Positions 34,402 to 43,116 of a DNA stretch of 64,000 nt are shown piece by piece. The translations under genes were made by a program, and so were the position numbers. The DNA lies in NCBI RefSeq assembly GCF_001426195.1, contig NZ_LMRS01000012.1, forward strand, positions 496,001 to 560,000. The letters are read 5' to 3'. The notes below the pieces were generated by a model. The model made no database searches and was not told where the DNA came from. It was given only the letters and a program-made list of their open reading frames with translations. The DNA comes from Sphingomonas sp. Leaf339 (GTDB lineage: Bacteria; Pseudomonadota; Alphaproteobacteria; Sphingomonadales; Sphingomonadaceae). Position 1 is the first letter of the stretch. Every line of letters begins with the position of its first letter.

Positions 34402-35258
34402 CCGAGCAATGTCCGGGCGAATTCACGCACTGCGGGGCCGATGTCGTCGCGGGCCAGCGCCAGCGCCAGATTTGCCTGGATATACCCGGTCTTGTCGCCG
34501 CAATCGTACCGCTTGCCGTCAAAGGTGAAGCCGTGGAACGGCTGGCGCCCGATCAGCTTGGCCATCGCGTCGGTCAACTGAATCTCGCCACCGGCACCCG
34601 GCTCCTGTGCGTCAAGGATGTCCATGACCTCGGGCTGCAGGATGTACCGGCCGGGGATCATCAGGTTCGACGGCGCCTTGCCCTTCGGCTTTTCGACCAG
34701 CGCGGTGACTTCGGTCAGGCGGCCATCGACCTTGCCCGGTGAGATGATGCCGTATTTGTCGGTTTCGCTGTCCGGGACTTCCAGCGCACCGATCACGTTG
34801 CCGCCGACCTGGTTATACGCCTCGACCATCTGTTTCAGGAAGCCGCCGACCATCAGTTCGTCGGGCAACAGCACGGCGAAGGGCTCGTCGCCGACGATCT
34901 CGCGCGCGCACCAGACGGCGTGGCCGAGGCCGAGCGGCTCCTGCTGGCGGACATAGACCGGGCTGCCGGGTCGCTGGCGGATACCTTCGATCAGCGCCAT
35001 CGACTTGCCGCGCGCCTTCATCGTCGCTTCCAGCTCGTAGGAAACGTCGAAATGATCCTCCAGCGCGCTCTTGCCGCGACCGGTGACGAAGATGATCTGC
35101 TCGATCCCCGCCTCGCGCGCTTCCTCGACCGCATACTGGATCAACGGCTTGTCGACGACGGTCAGCATCTCCTTGGGCATCGCCTTGGTCGCCGGCAGGA
35201 ACCGCGTTCCAAGTCCAGCGACGGGCAGCACTGCCTTACGAACCGGCTTGATCGACAT
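34398..35258 (-). CDS. galU: UTP-glucose-1-phosphate uridylyltransferase
   Basis: A protein of 286 residues from ATG 35258 (AAGGA nine bases upstream). The nucleotidyltransferase motif is AVLPVAGLGTRFLPATKAMPKEML, followed by VDKPLIQYAVEEA and LLPDELM. VTALVEKP and FDGKRYDCGDKTGYI are GalU family motifs. It makes UDP-glucose, the entry to UDP-GlcA and UDP-GalA and to exopolysaccharide or glycosphingolipid synthesis. It is divergent from wecB. Confidence 0.96.
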   Translation of the reverse strand: MSIKPVRKAVLPVAGLGTRFLPATKAMPKEMLTVVDKPLIQYAVEEAREAGIEQIIFVTGRGKSALEDHFDVSYELEATMKARGKSMALIEGIRQRPGSPVYVRQQEPLGLGHAVWCAREIVGDEPFAVLLPDELMVGGFLKQMVEAYNQVGGNVIGALEVPDSETDKYGIISPGKVDGRLTEVTALVEKPKGKAPSNLMIPGRYILQPEVMDILDAQEPGAGGEIQLTDAMAKLIGRQPFHGFTFDGKRYDCGDKTGYIQANLALALARDDIGPAVREFARTLLG

Positions 35259-35363
35259 GTATTGACGTCCTTCTGGTCTGCGGTGCACCCGCGCTCCGCG
35301 GCTGCCCTCTAACTCTCCTATGTTGAGCTCTTGTTAAACAGCAATCCTCTATCGCCGAAAACC

Positions 35364-36488
35364 ATGGTGCAGCGCAGGATTCTCGTCGTGTTGGGTACAC
35401 GGCCCGAAGCGATCAAGCTGTTTCCGGTGATCCGTGCCCTGTCCGCGCGGCCGGAATTGACCGTGCGGATCTGCGTCACCGGCCAGCATCGCGGGTTGCT
35501 GGATCAAGTGATGGCGATCGCCGATCTGGTGCCGGATATCGATCTGGACCTGATGGCGGCCGGACAGAGCCTGGATGAGCTGACCGCGCGGATGGTCGTG
35601 GCACTAGGCCGGGTGATGGATGCGGAACGGGCCGATCTCGTCATCGTCCAGGGCGATACCACCACCGCCTTTGTCGGCGCGCTGACGGCGCATTACCGGG
35701 GCATTCCCGTCGGGCATGTCGAGGCGGGGCTGCGTTCCGGCGATCTGCGGCATCCGTGCCCTGAAGAGGCGAATCGGCGGATGATCGGGCGGATCACGCA
35801 GCATCACTGGGCGGCTACCAATACGGCGGCGGCGGCGCTGATCGCGGAGACGATTGATCCGACGACGGTCCATGTGGCGGGCAATACGGTGATCGACGCG
35901 CTCCACTGGATGCGCGACCGGATCGCCGCCATGCCGTCGCTGGCGGCGGGGCTCGATCCCGTTTTGGCGCAGATCGGCGGTCGGCGCATCGTGCTGGTCA
36001 CAACGCACCGGCGGGAGAATTTCGGCGAGGGTATGGCATCGATCGCGACGGCGATCCGGCGGATCGCTGAACGAAAAGATGTCGCGGTCCTTTTTCCGGT
36101 TCACCCCAATCCGCAGGTCACCGGCCCGATGGACGCCGTGTTGGGTGAGGCACCGAACATCATCAGGGTGGCGCCGCTCGATTATCCGCATTTCGTCCGT
36201 GCGCTGGAATGCGCGCATATCGTCCTGACCGATTCGGGTGGCGTGCAAGAGGAAGCGCCCGCGTTCGGCAAGCCGGTGCTCGTCATGCGGGAAACGACCG
36301 AGCGGCCCGAGGGGATCGTGGCCGGCACGGCGCGGCTCGTCGGCACCGATGCGGATCGCATAGTCGCGGCGGTGACCGATCTGATGGACGATGAGACCGC
36401 GTATGCGCGGATGGCGCGGGCACATAGTCCGTTCGGGGATGGTCATGCGGCGGCGCGAATCGCCGATCTGGTGGTGGCTGCTGTCTAA
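35364..36488 (+). CDS. wecB: UDP-N-acetylglucosamine 2-epimerase (non-hydrolysing)
   Basis: A protein of 374 residues, standard length, from ATG 35364 (an upstream TTG at 35331 has no ribosome binding site). Motifs are ILVVLGTRPEAIKLFPVI, VQGDTTTAFVGAL, VGHVEAGLRSGD, PEEANRR, THRRENFGEG and the C-terminal LTDSGGVQEEAPAFGKPVLVMRETTERPE. It converts UDP-GlcNAc to UDP-ManNAc, a precursor of surface polysaccharide or wall-linked sugars. No ManNAc dehydrogenase is adjacent. Confidence 0.95.
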   Translation: MVQRRILVVLGTRPEAIKLFPVIRALSARPELTVRICVTGQHRGLLDQVMAIADLVPDIDLDLMAAGQSLDELTARMVVALGRVMDAERADLVIVQGDTTTAFVGALTAHYRGIPVGHVEAGLRSGDLRHPCPEEANRRMIGRITQHHWAATNTAAAALIAETIDPTTVHVAGNTVIDALHWMRDRIAAMPSLAAGLDPVLAQIGGRRIVLVTTHRRENFGEGMASIATAIRRIAERKDVAVLFPVHPNPQVTGPMDAVLGEAPNIIRVAPLDYPHFVRALECAHIVLTDSGGVQEEAPAFGKPVLVMRETTERPEGIVAGTARLVGTDADRIVAAVTDLMDDETAYARMARAHSPFGDGHAAARIADLVVAAV

Positions 36489-36566
36489 GTGATTGAGCCG
36501 CATGGCACACGAGGTTGCGGCGGCGCAGCGTGAAGTTTATAGGCCCCTGACCCTGGGACCTCATCT

Positions 36567-37343
36567 ATGCTCCGTAAATTGTTCGTCCGCGGCGCCCGCA
36601 AGGGTGCGGTCGCTACTGCCGTACCGCCGGGACAGCGCGTCTATGCGATCGGTGATATTCATGGCTGCCTGATCCAGCTGGAGCAATTGCTTGACCTGAT
36701 CGCCGCCGATGAAGCGGAACGCGGCGAGGCGGATACCGTGTTGATCTTCGTCGGCGATCTGGTCGATCGTGGTCCCGATTCGGCCGGCGTCATCGACCGC
36801 CTGATGCGATTGGCCACCGAGCGGCCAACCACCCGGTTCCTGTATGGCAATCACGAAGAGATATTCCTGAAGACGCTGGACGGCGAGGACAAATCGCTAC
36901 GCATGTTCTGTCGCGTTGGCGGGCGGGAAACCGCGATCAGCTATGGCATCGATGACGAGACCTATAATGGTCTGGGCTTTACCGAACTGCAGGAATTGCT
37001 GGAGCGAACCGTTCCGGCCGAGCATCGCGCCTTTCTCGAAGGGTTCGAGGACCTGATCTCGATCGGCGATTACACCTTCGTCCATGCCGGCGTGCGACCC
37101 GACCTGCCGCTGGCGGAGCAGTCGCGATCCGACCTGCGATGGATGCGCGAACCGTTCATCTCTTCACGCAAGCCGCTGGAACAGATGATCGTCCACGGCC
37201 ATACCATCACCAACGATGTCGAACAGACGCCTGCGCGCATCGGCATCGATACCGGCGCCTATGTCACCGGCGTGCTGAGCGCGATCGGGCTGGAAGGCAC
37301 CGATCGCTGGGTGTTGCAAACACCGCGCACCACCGAGGGCTGA
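36567..37343 (+). CDS. Metallophosphoesterase (PP1-like serine/threonine phosphatase fold)
   Basis: A protein of 258 residues with all motifs of the PPP phosphatase family in order: AIGDIHGC (residues about 27-34), VGDLVDRGP, YGNHEE, FVHAGVRPDLP and VHGHT. These bind two metals. The bacterial relatives are PrpA/PrpB-type protein phosphatases or diadenosine-tetraphosphatase-like enzymes, and the substrate is open. It stands alone, ending at a bidirectional hairpin shared with the FKBP gene. Confidence 0.9.
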   Translation: MLRKLFVRGARKGAVATAVPPGQRVYAIGDIHGCLIQLEQLLDLIAADEAERGEADTVLIFVGDLVDRGPDSAGVIDRLMRLATERPTTRFLYGNHEEIFLKTLDGEDKSLRMFCRVGGRETAISYGIDDETYNGLGFTELQELLERTVPAEHRAFLEGFEDLISIGDYTFVHAGVRPDLPLAEQSRSDLRWMREPFISSRKPLEQMIVHGHTITNDVEQTPARIGIDTGAYVTGVLSAIGLEGTDRWVLQTPRTTEG

Positions 37344-37349
37344 AACGCG

Positions 37350-37376
37350 AACCGGCCGCCTTACGGGCGGCCGGTT
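37350..37376. terminator. Bidirectional hairpin between convergent genes
   Basis: AACCGGCCGCC (37350-37360) pairs perfectly with GGCGGCCGGTT (37366-37376) over a 5-base loop. Only weak T-tracts follow on either side. It lies between the convergent phosphatase and FKBP stop codons and could serve both. Confidence 0.7.
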
Positions 37377-37399
37377 ATCACATCATCGCCGGGAGCGGA

Positions 37400-37987
37400 T
37401 CAGCGCGGTGGAACCGGGATGCTGCCAGGAACGCCACCGGGCATGCCACCCGCCGCGCCGCCGCCCTGCATCATCTGCTGCTGCATCTGCATCTGGCGAA
37501 CCTGCGCTTCGGGCAGGAAGTCGATCAGTTCGACATCGAACGCCAGCGTCGAATTAGCCGGGATCGGGCCGGAAGCCTTGTCGCCGTAACCGAGGCTCGG
37601 CTTGATCCAGATGCGATACTTCGCGCCCTTAGGCATCAGCTTCAGCGCTTCGGAGAAGCCGGGGACGACCTGCGCCACGGGCATCGGCGTCGGCTGTTGC
37701 GACTTGTCGAAGGTGGTGCCGTTCAGCAACTTGCCCTCGTAATTGATGAGCGCGACGTCGGCGTCGGTTGGCTTCGGCGCGCCGCGCTGGCCCGGCTCCA
37801 GCACCTTGTACTGAAGACCGGACGCCGTCGTCATCACGCCTTTGGCCCGCGCGTTGCGCGTCAGGAAATCGTCACCCTGCTGGGCCAGCACGAACGCGGC
37901 GATCGCCGCCAGCGCCAGGCCGATCCAGATATAGACGAGGTAGCGGCGATTGACCGGGCGAATCGGTACGGCGGTGATGGTCGACAT
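37400..37987 (-). CDS. FKBP-type peptidyl-prolyl cis-trans isomerase, membrane-anchored
   Basis: A protein of 195 residues from ATG 37987. One N-terminal transmembrane helix (LVYIWIGLALAAIAAFVLA) is followed by GVMTTASGLQYKVLEPG and the FKBP domain (VALINYEGKLLNGTTFDKS, VVPGFSEALKLMPKGAKYRIWI, GPIPANSTLAFDVELIDF). The C-terminal tail is rich in Gln/Met/Gly/Pro (QMQMQQQMMQGGG). It likely helps fold exported proteins while bound to the inner membrane. It lies 110 bases downstream of rpsU on the same strand. Confidence 0.92.
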   Translation of the reverse strand: MSTITAVPIRPVNRRYLVYIWIGLALAAIAAFVLAQQGDDFLTRNARAKGVMTTASGLQYKVLEPGQRGAPKPTDADVALINYEGKLLNGTTFDKSQQPTPMPVAQVVPGFSEALKLMPKGAKYRIWIKPSLGYGDKASGPIPANSTLAFDVELIDFLPEAQVRQMQMQQQMMQGGGAAGGMPGGVPGSIPVPPR

Positions 37988-38097
37988 GGAAGCACCTGAC
38001 ATGCTGGATGCGGGGCCGGACGTCGATCCGATCGCCACCACCTGATGGAAAGTCTCTAAAGTCACGCCCACGCTACGCGCGCGGGCATAAGCCGGAA

Positions 38098-38304
38098 TCA
38101 CCGCGCGCCGTCACGCTCCAGGCGCTTGCGCTCAACCTTGCGCGAGCGACTGACGGCGGCCGCACGCTCGCGCGCACGCTTTTCCGACGGCTTCTCGTAA
38201 TGGCGACGCAGCTTCATCTCGCGATAGACGCCTTCCCGCTGCAGCTTTTTCTTCAGCGCGCGGAGGGCTTGGTCGACATTGTTGTCACGGACGATGATCT
38301 GCAT
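38098..38304 (-). CDS. rpsU: 30S ribosomal protein S21
   Basis: A protein of 68 residues, [21 protein letters not shown] at the start, then [20 protein letters not shown] and an Arg-rich tail, the standard alphaproteobacterial S21. The ATG at 38304 is the only start consistent with the family. S21 helps 30S recognise mRNA. GGAG lies about 12 bases upstream, which is rather far. Confidence 0.98.
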   Translation of the reverse strand: MQIIVRDNNVDQALRALKKKLQREGVYREMKLRRHYEKPSEKRARERAAAVSRSRKVERKRLERDGAR

Positions 38305-38465
38305 AAACCGAATCGGCTCCAATGGATAAAGCGGCCGCGGAACTAGTCCCAGCCGTGTTGGCCGGGCGCTTAGCATCGCGACCCCCTTCTTGACAACCCG
38401 AAGCGACTCCGTCGCGCACCTGTTGCCCTGACGCCACACCGGTCGTCTAAATGACGTATGTTGCA

Positions 38466-38477
38466 GCATTGCAATGC
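38466..38477. promoter_or_regulatory. Perfect 12-base palindrome before the response-regulator gene
   Basis: GCATTGCAATGC is its own reverse complement and ends 31 bases before the ATG at 38509. Its placement fits an operator for autoregulation of the two-component system, and supports starting translation at 38509 rather than at the ATG at 38458, which would run through the palindrome. Confidence 0.45.
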
Positions 38478-38508
38478 GAGCGATACTCAAGCGAACCATC
38501 GTTTTCCC

Positions 38509-39264
38509 ATGCACCAACTGGCCGACACCCTGGATCTGGAAACCCGCCTTCTCATCGTCGATGACGATCCCGGCATCCGCGAACTGACGGCGCAGTTCCT
38601 GGCCACGCACGGCTATGTCGTCGATACCGCCCAAGACGGGGCGGCGATGCGCGCGGCGCTGAACCGCCACAGCTATGCGCTGATCGTGCTGGACGTGATG
38701 ATGCCGGGCGAGGACGGACTGGCCATTCTGCGATCGATGGACCGGGCAACGGCCCCGGCGATCATCATCCTGTCGGTGATCGGCGAAGAGGTCGACCGTA
38801 TCGTCGGGCTGGAAATGGGCGCGGACGATTATGTCGCCAAGCCCGCCAATCCCCGCGAATTGCTGGCGCGCATCCGGTCGGTGCTGCGCCGGCAGGGAGA
38901 GCGCAGCGAACCGCGGCTGGTGGCGGTGCCCACCGCGCGGCGCTTGCAACGGTTCGCCGGCTGGCGCCTCGATCCGCAGGCGCGGCAATTGTTCGATCCC
39001 GACGAGGTGGTCATCAACCTGTCCGATGGCGAGTTCCGGTTACTGATGGCGTTCGTCGATCATCCTCGCCGCGTGCTGACGCGGGATTTCCTGCTGGATC
39101 AATCGCGTGGCGCCAATGCCGAACATTTCGATCGAGCCATCGACGTGCAGGTCAGCCGATTGCGCCGCAAGCTGGCCCGGCAGGACGGCCGCACCGGCGA
39201 CGACCTGATCCGCACCGTCCGCAACGAAGGCTATATGTTCGCGGCCGATGTCGAGCTTCGCTGA
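38509..39264 (+). CDS. OmpR-family response regulator
   Basis: A protein of 251 residues. The receiver domain has the acidic pair in [13 protein letters not shown], the phosphoacceptor Asp in [13 protein letters not shown], the Ser of ILSVIGE and the Lys of [16 protein letters not shown] winged-helix DNA-binding domain follows ([28 protein letters not shown]). It pairs with the histidine kinase that overlaps its last 17 bases. The signal is unknown. The sequence is close to the OmpR/PetR/ChvI type. Confidence 0.93.
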   Translation: MHQLADTLDLETRLLIVDDDPGIRELTAQFLATHGYVVDTAQDGAAMRAALNRHSYALIVLDVMMPGEDGLAILRSMDRATAPAIIILSVIGEEVDRIVGLEMGADDYVAKPANPRELLARIRSVLRRQGERSEPRLVAVPTARRLQRFAGWRLDPQARQLFDPDEVVINLSDGEFRLLMAFVDHPRRVLTRDFLLDQSRGANAEHFDRAIDVQVSRLRRKLARQDGRTGDDLIRTVRNEGYMFAADVELR

Positions 39265-40531
39265 TCCGTTGCGCACGCGATCGATCGCGTGGCCGATCTT
39301 CGCGCTGGTGATCGTGTCGGTGGTGGTCGCCACGCTGGTAATCTTCATCGTCACCTTCAACGGCCCGCCACCGCGCATGGCATCGGGCGCCGCGTCCACC
39401 GTGGCGCAGATGCTGCGGACCGGCGCGGCACCGCCCAATGTCGAGTCGCGGTTGGCGTTCGATCGACAGGCCGACGTGCCGTCGCCCGGCGGCCGTTTTC
39501 ACCCCGATCCCGCCGCCGCGCGTGGGCTGGCCGCCGAACTGGGTGTGCCGGTGAGCGACGTCGCGGCCTTCACCATGCGCCCACTGGACCTGGAACGCAG
39601 CCCATTCGGCCGCGACTTCGTACTGGCCTGGCGGACGAATGGCGAATGGCGCGTGGTCGAGACGCCGAGCCCGTTTCTGGCGCCATGGCATATGAAAACG
39701 CTGGCGGCGATGTTGATCGCGATCATGGCGCTGGCGGTGCCCGCCTGGGCGCTGGCGCGGGCAATCTCGCGACCCCTCGCCGAAGTGGCGCGGGCGGCGG
39801 AGCAGGCACGGGCGGGCACCACGCTGCCCACCCTGCCCAGCGGCGGCGCGCGCGAGGTGCGCGTGCTGTCGGGCGCGGTCGCGGCGATGCACGCGCGGCT
39901 GGCGGCGCATGCGGCGGGACGCACGACGATGCTGGCGGCAATCGCGCACGACATGGGCACTCCCCTGTCGCGACTGTCGTTCCGGGTCGAGCAATTGCCC
40001 GAGGCGTCGCGCGATCGCGCCGCCGCCGACCTCGCCGAAATGCGCGCGATGATCGCCGCCGCCCTCGCCTTCGCGCGCGACGAGACCAGCGACATCACAC
40101 CCCGGCTCGATCTGGGCAGCCTGATCGAAAGCCTGATCGACGACATGGCCGATGCCGGCGCGCCGGTGACGATCGTCGCCGGGCGCCGCGCGGTAATACG
40201 CGGCGATTCCCCAGCCTTGCGCCGGTTGTTCACCAATCTGCTGGAGAATGCGATCCGTTATGGCGAGCAGGCAACGATCGGCTGGCATGTGACCTGGGGC
40301 AATGTGGAGGTGACGGTGGACGACCACGGCCCCGGCATCGACCCCGCGACCGTGGAGCGGTTGTTCGAACCCTTTGTGCGCGGTGATCCCTCGCGCAATC
40401 GGGCCACGGGCGGCACCGGGCTGGGGCTGGCCATCGTGCGGTCGATCGCGAACCGGCATGGTGGCGAGGCAGTGTTGGAGAATGGCCCGACCGGCGCCCG
40501 CGCCCGCGTGACCCTGCCGCTCGCTGGCTGA
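39248..40531 (+). CDS. Sensor histidine kinase (EnvZ-like)
   Basis: A protein of 427 residues. Transmembrane helices are at about residues 14-36 (WPIFALVIVSVVVATLVIFIV) and about 141-165 (TLAAMLIAIMALAVPAWALA), enclosing a periplasmic domain of about 105 residues. A HAMP segment (ISRPLAEVARAAEQARAG) follows, then the H-box IAHDMGTPLSRL and an ATPase domain with NLLENAIRYG, VDDHGPGID and [10 protein letters not shown]. It phosphorylates the upstream response regulator. It overlaps that gene by 17 bases, so translation is coupled. Confidence 0.94.
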   Translation: MSSFADPLRTRSIAWPIFALVIVSVVVATLVIFIVTFNGPPPRMASGAASTVAQMLRTGAAPPNVESRLAFDRQADVPSPGGRFHPDPAAARGLAAELGVPVSDVAAFTMRPLDLERSPFGRDFVLAWRTNGEWRVVETPSPFLAPWHMKTLAAMLIAIMALAVPAWALARAISRPLAEVARAAEQARAGTTLPTLPSGGAREVRVLSGAVAAMHARLAAHAAGRTTMLAAIAHDMGTPLSRLSFRVEQLPEASRDRAAADLAEMRAMIAAALAFARDETSDITPRLDLGSLIESLIDDMADAGAPVTIVAGRRAVIRGDSPALRRLFTNLLENAIRYGEQATIGWHVTWGNVEVTVDDHGPGIDPATVERLFEPFVRGDPSRNRATGGTGLGLAIVRSIANRHGGEAVLENGPTGARARVTLPLAG

Positions 40532-40649
40532 CGCAAGCCGACTGACACATGGCGTAACAATAAGACGATCGGCGGACATATCCCGGTGACACGGCGCGGC
40601 GAGAAGCCGGTCCATCAAGATACCCATCAGTATAGGGGGACACGCCGCC

Positions 40650-41579
40650 ATGACCGACCACCATCTGAACGAGCCGGAGCACGGGCACAGCCTGGCCGAA
40701 GACATGAAGCTGATGCAGGCGATGGTTGCCCGTCGCCGCGCGCTGAAATGGTTCGCCGGCGCCGGCACCGCCGCCATGGTGGCCGGATGCGGCGGCAGCG
40801 GTAGCAGCGATGCGTCGTCCAGCGTCAGCGTGGTCAGCGGCACGACACCGACGCCGACCGCGACAGCCACCACCGCCACGCAGACCCCGACGCCCACGAC
40901 GACGGCCACCGCGACGATGTGTTGCGTGGTCGATCCGACCGAAACCGCCGGGCCCTATCCTGCGGACGGCACCAACACGTCATCCGGGGCGACGTCCAAC
41001 GTGCTGACCGTCAACGGCGTGGTCAGGAGCGATATCCGCCCCAGCTTCGTATCGACCACCACGGTCGCGACGGGCGTGCCGGTGACGATCACCCTGACCG
41101 TCGTCAACGTGAACGCGACCTGCGCACCCTTGGCCGGCTATGCCGTCTATCTGTGGCATTGTGACCGGAGCGGCAATTATTCGCTGTACGGCAGCGCCGC
41201 GTCGGAAAGTTATCTGCGCGGCGTGCAGGTGACGGATGCTAACGGGCAGGTGACGTTCACTACCATCTTCCCCGCCTGTTACGACGGGCGCTGGCCACAT
41301 ATGCATTTCGAGGTGTTTTCCAGCCTGTCGAACGCGCTGGGCGGACGATATTCTGTGCTCACCTCGCAACTGGCGATGCCGGCGGCAATCTGCACCGCCG
41401 TCTTCGCCGACACGACGACCTACGCCGGCAGCGCGACGCGATTTTCGCGGGTATCACTGTCGAGCGACGGCATCTTCGGTGACAACACCGCGGCGCAAGT
41501 CACGCAACAGACGCCTGTTTTCACCGGAAGCCCCAGCGCGGGCTATACGGCGACGGCGCTGATCGGCATCGCCCGGTAA
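40650..41579 (+). CDS. Predicted Tat-exported lipoprotein with intradiol dioxygenase fold
   Basis: A protein of 309 residues. Residues about 28-50 hold RRRALKWFAGAGTAAMVAGC, which looks like a twin-arginine signal ending in a lipobox. A Thr/Pro/Ala-rich linker (about 65-90, TPTPTATATTATQTPTPTTT) follows. The domain has ETAGPYPADG, then YAVYLWHCDRSGNYSLYG and FPACYDGRWPHMHFEVF, which carry the Tyr/His pattern of intradiol ring-cleavage dioxygenases (Fe(III) ligands Tyr, Tyr, His, His). A secreted member of this family is unusual; it could cleave aromatic rings or bind sugars. Function inferred. Confidence 0.85.
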   Translation: MTDHHLNEPEHGHSLAEDMKLMQAMVARRRALKWFAGAGTAAMVAGCGGSGSSDASSSVSVVSGTTPTPTATATTATQTPTPTTTATATMCCVVDPTETAGPYPADGTNTSSGATSNVLTVNGVVRSDIRPSFVSTTTVATGVPVTITLTVVNVNATCAPLAGYAVYLWHCDRSGNYSLYGSAASESYLRGVQVTDANGQVTFTTIFPACYDGRWPHMHFEVFSSLSNALGGRYSVLTSQLAMPAAICTAVFADTTTYAGSATRFSRVSLSSDGIFGDNTAAQVTQQTPVFTGSPSAGYTATALIGIAR

Positions 41580-41694
41580 CCCAGTTTCACGAGATGCGCG
41601 GCGCTCCCCCCTGTCGCCGCGCCGCCCCGGCCGGACTCCTCCGCCGGTCGGGGCCCCCTTGGCGGGCCGCCGCTTGCGCGGCTAAGGCAGCGGC

Positions 41695-43116
41695 ATGGCC
41701 AAGCTCACCCTCTTCAACAGCCTGTCACGCGCGATGGAGCCGTTCGAACCGATCGATCCCGACAATGTGCGCGTCTATTCGTGCGGGCCGACGGTCTATA
41801 ACTATGCGCATATCGGCAATCTGCGCGCCTATGTGTTCACCGACACGCTGTCGCGCGTGCTGCGGTGGAAGGGGTGGCCGCTGACGCATGTCATCAACAT
41901 CACCGATGTCGGCCACCTGACATCGGATGCGGATGCCGGCGACGACAAGATGGAGGCAGCGGCCAAGGCGAGCGGTCAGGATATCTGGGCGATCGCAAGG
42001 CATTATACCGATGCCTTCAAGCAAAATCTGCGCGACCTGAACATCGACGACCCCAGCCGCTTTCCGCTGGCGACCGAGCATGTCGAGGGTATGATCGCAT
42101 GGGGGCAGGCGATCGAGGCGCGGCATTGCTATCGCCTGCCCGACGGCTTGTACTTCGATACGGCGACGGTGCCCGACTATGGCCGGTTGGCGCGCGCTGG
42201 GATGGATGAGCGCGAAGGCCGGATCGACGCGGTCGAGGGCAAGCGGCAGGCGGAGGACTTTGCGATCTGGCGCACCTCCGCACCGGGCGAGAACCGGCAG
42301 ATGGAATGGGACTCGCCCTGGGGCCGCGGCGCGCCGGGCTGGCATCTGGAATGCTCGGTGATGAGCCGCGCCTATCTGGGCGAGCGGTTCGACATCCATA
42401 CCGGCGGCATCGACCATCGCGAGATCCACCACCCCAACGAAATCGCCCAGAATCAGGCGATGAGCGGCACCGCCGACACGGGCGCGAATTACTGGCTTCA
42501 CAACAACTTCCTGGTACTTCGTGACACGAAGATGTCGAAGTCGTCGGGTGAGTTCATGCGCTTGCAGACGCTGGTCGACCGCGGTTTCCACCCGCTGTCC
42601 TATCGGATGATGTGCCTGCAGGCGCAGTACCGGTCGGAAATGGAGTTCTCGTGGGAGGGACTGGCCGCCGCGCAGACGCGGCTGAAGCGGCTGGTGCAGG
42701 CGGTTGGGACGCTGAAGACGCGGCCGCCGGTCGCGTCGGCGGGCAGCGCGGCCGAATATCGCGAGCGGCTGGATGTGGCGGTGTGCGACGATCTGGCGAC
42801 GCCGCGCGCGCTGACCGCGCTCGACGAACTGCTGGCGGACAAGCGCGTGTCGCCGGCCGACCGGCTGGCGGCGCTGGCCGATTTCGATGCGGTGCTGGGA
42901 TTGGGGCTGGCGACGCTGACGCGCGAGGCGCTGCGGGTGCGGCCGGCATCGGCGACGATCGACGGGGACGGGATCGCCATCCGGCTGGCGGAACGGCGCG
43001 AGGCGCGGACGGCGAAGGAGTTCGCCCGGTCGGACGCGATCCGCGACGAGCTGGCGGCGGCGGGGGTCGAGGTGATGGACGGCGACTCGATCGGCTGGGA
43101 CTGGCGCCTTAGCTGA
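41695..43116 (+). CDS. cysS: Cysteinyl-tRNA synthetase
   Basis: A protein of 473 residues. The zinc site and HIGH motif are in YSCGPTVYNYAHIGNLR, other zinc ligands in ECSVMSRAYLGERFDIHTGG and DHREIHHPNE, and the KMSKS loop in DTKMSKSSGEF. The C-terminal DALR domain ends DGDSIGWDWRLS. It charges tRNA-Cys. Its 3' end overlaps the convergent protease gene by 8 bases. The 115 bases upstream carry a GC-rich, C-tract region with no gene. Confidence 0.97.
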   Translation: MAKLTLFNSLSRAMEPFEPIDPDNVRVYSCGPTVYNYAHIGNLRAYVFTDTLSRVLRWKGWPLTHVINITDVGHLTSDADAGDDKMEAAAKASGQDIWAIARHYTDAFKQNLRDLNIDDPSRFPLATEHVEGMIAWGQAIEARHCYRLPDGLYFDTATVPDYGRLARAGMDEREGRIDAVEGKRQAEDFAIWRTSAPGENRQMEWDSPWGRGAPGWHLECSVMSRAYLGERFDIHTGGIDHREIHHPNEIAQNQAMSGTADTGANYWLHNNFLVLRDTKMSKSSGEFMRLQTLVDRGFHPLSYRMMCLQAQYRSEMEFSWEGLAAAQTRLKRLVQAVGTLKTRPPVASAGSAAEYRERLDVAVCDDLATPRALTALDELLADKRVSPADRLAALADFDAVLGLGLATLTREALRVRPASATIDGDGIAIRLAERREARTAKEFARSDAIRDELAAAGVEVMDGDSIGWDWRLS

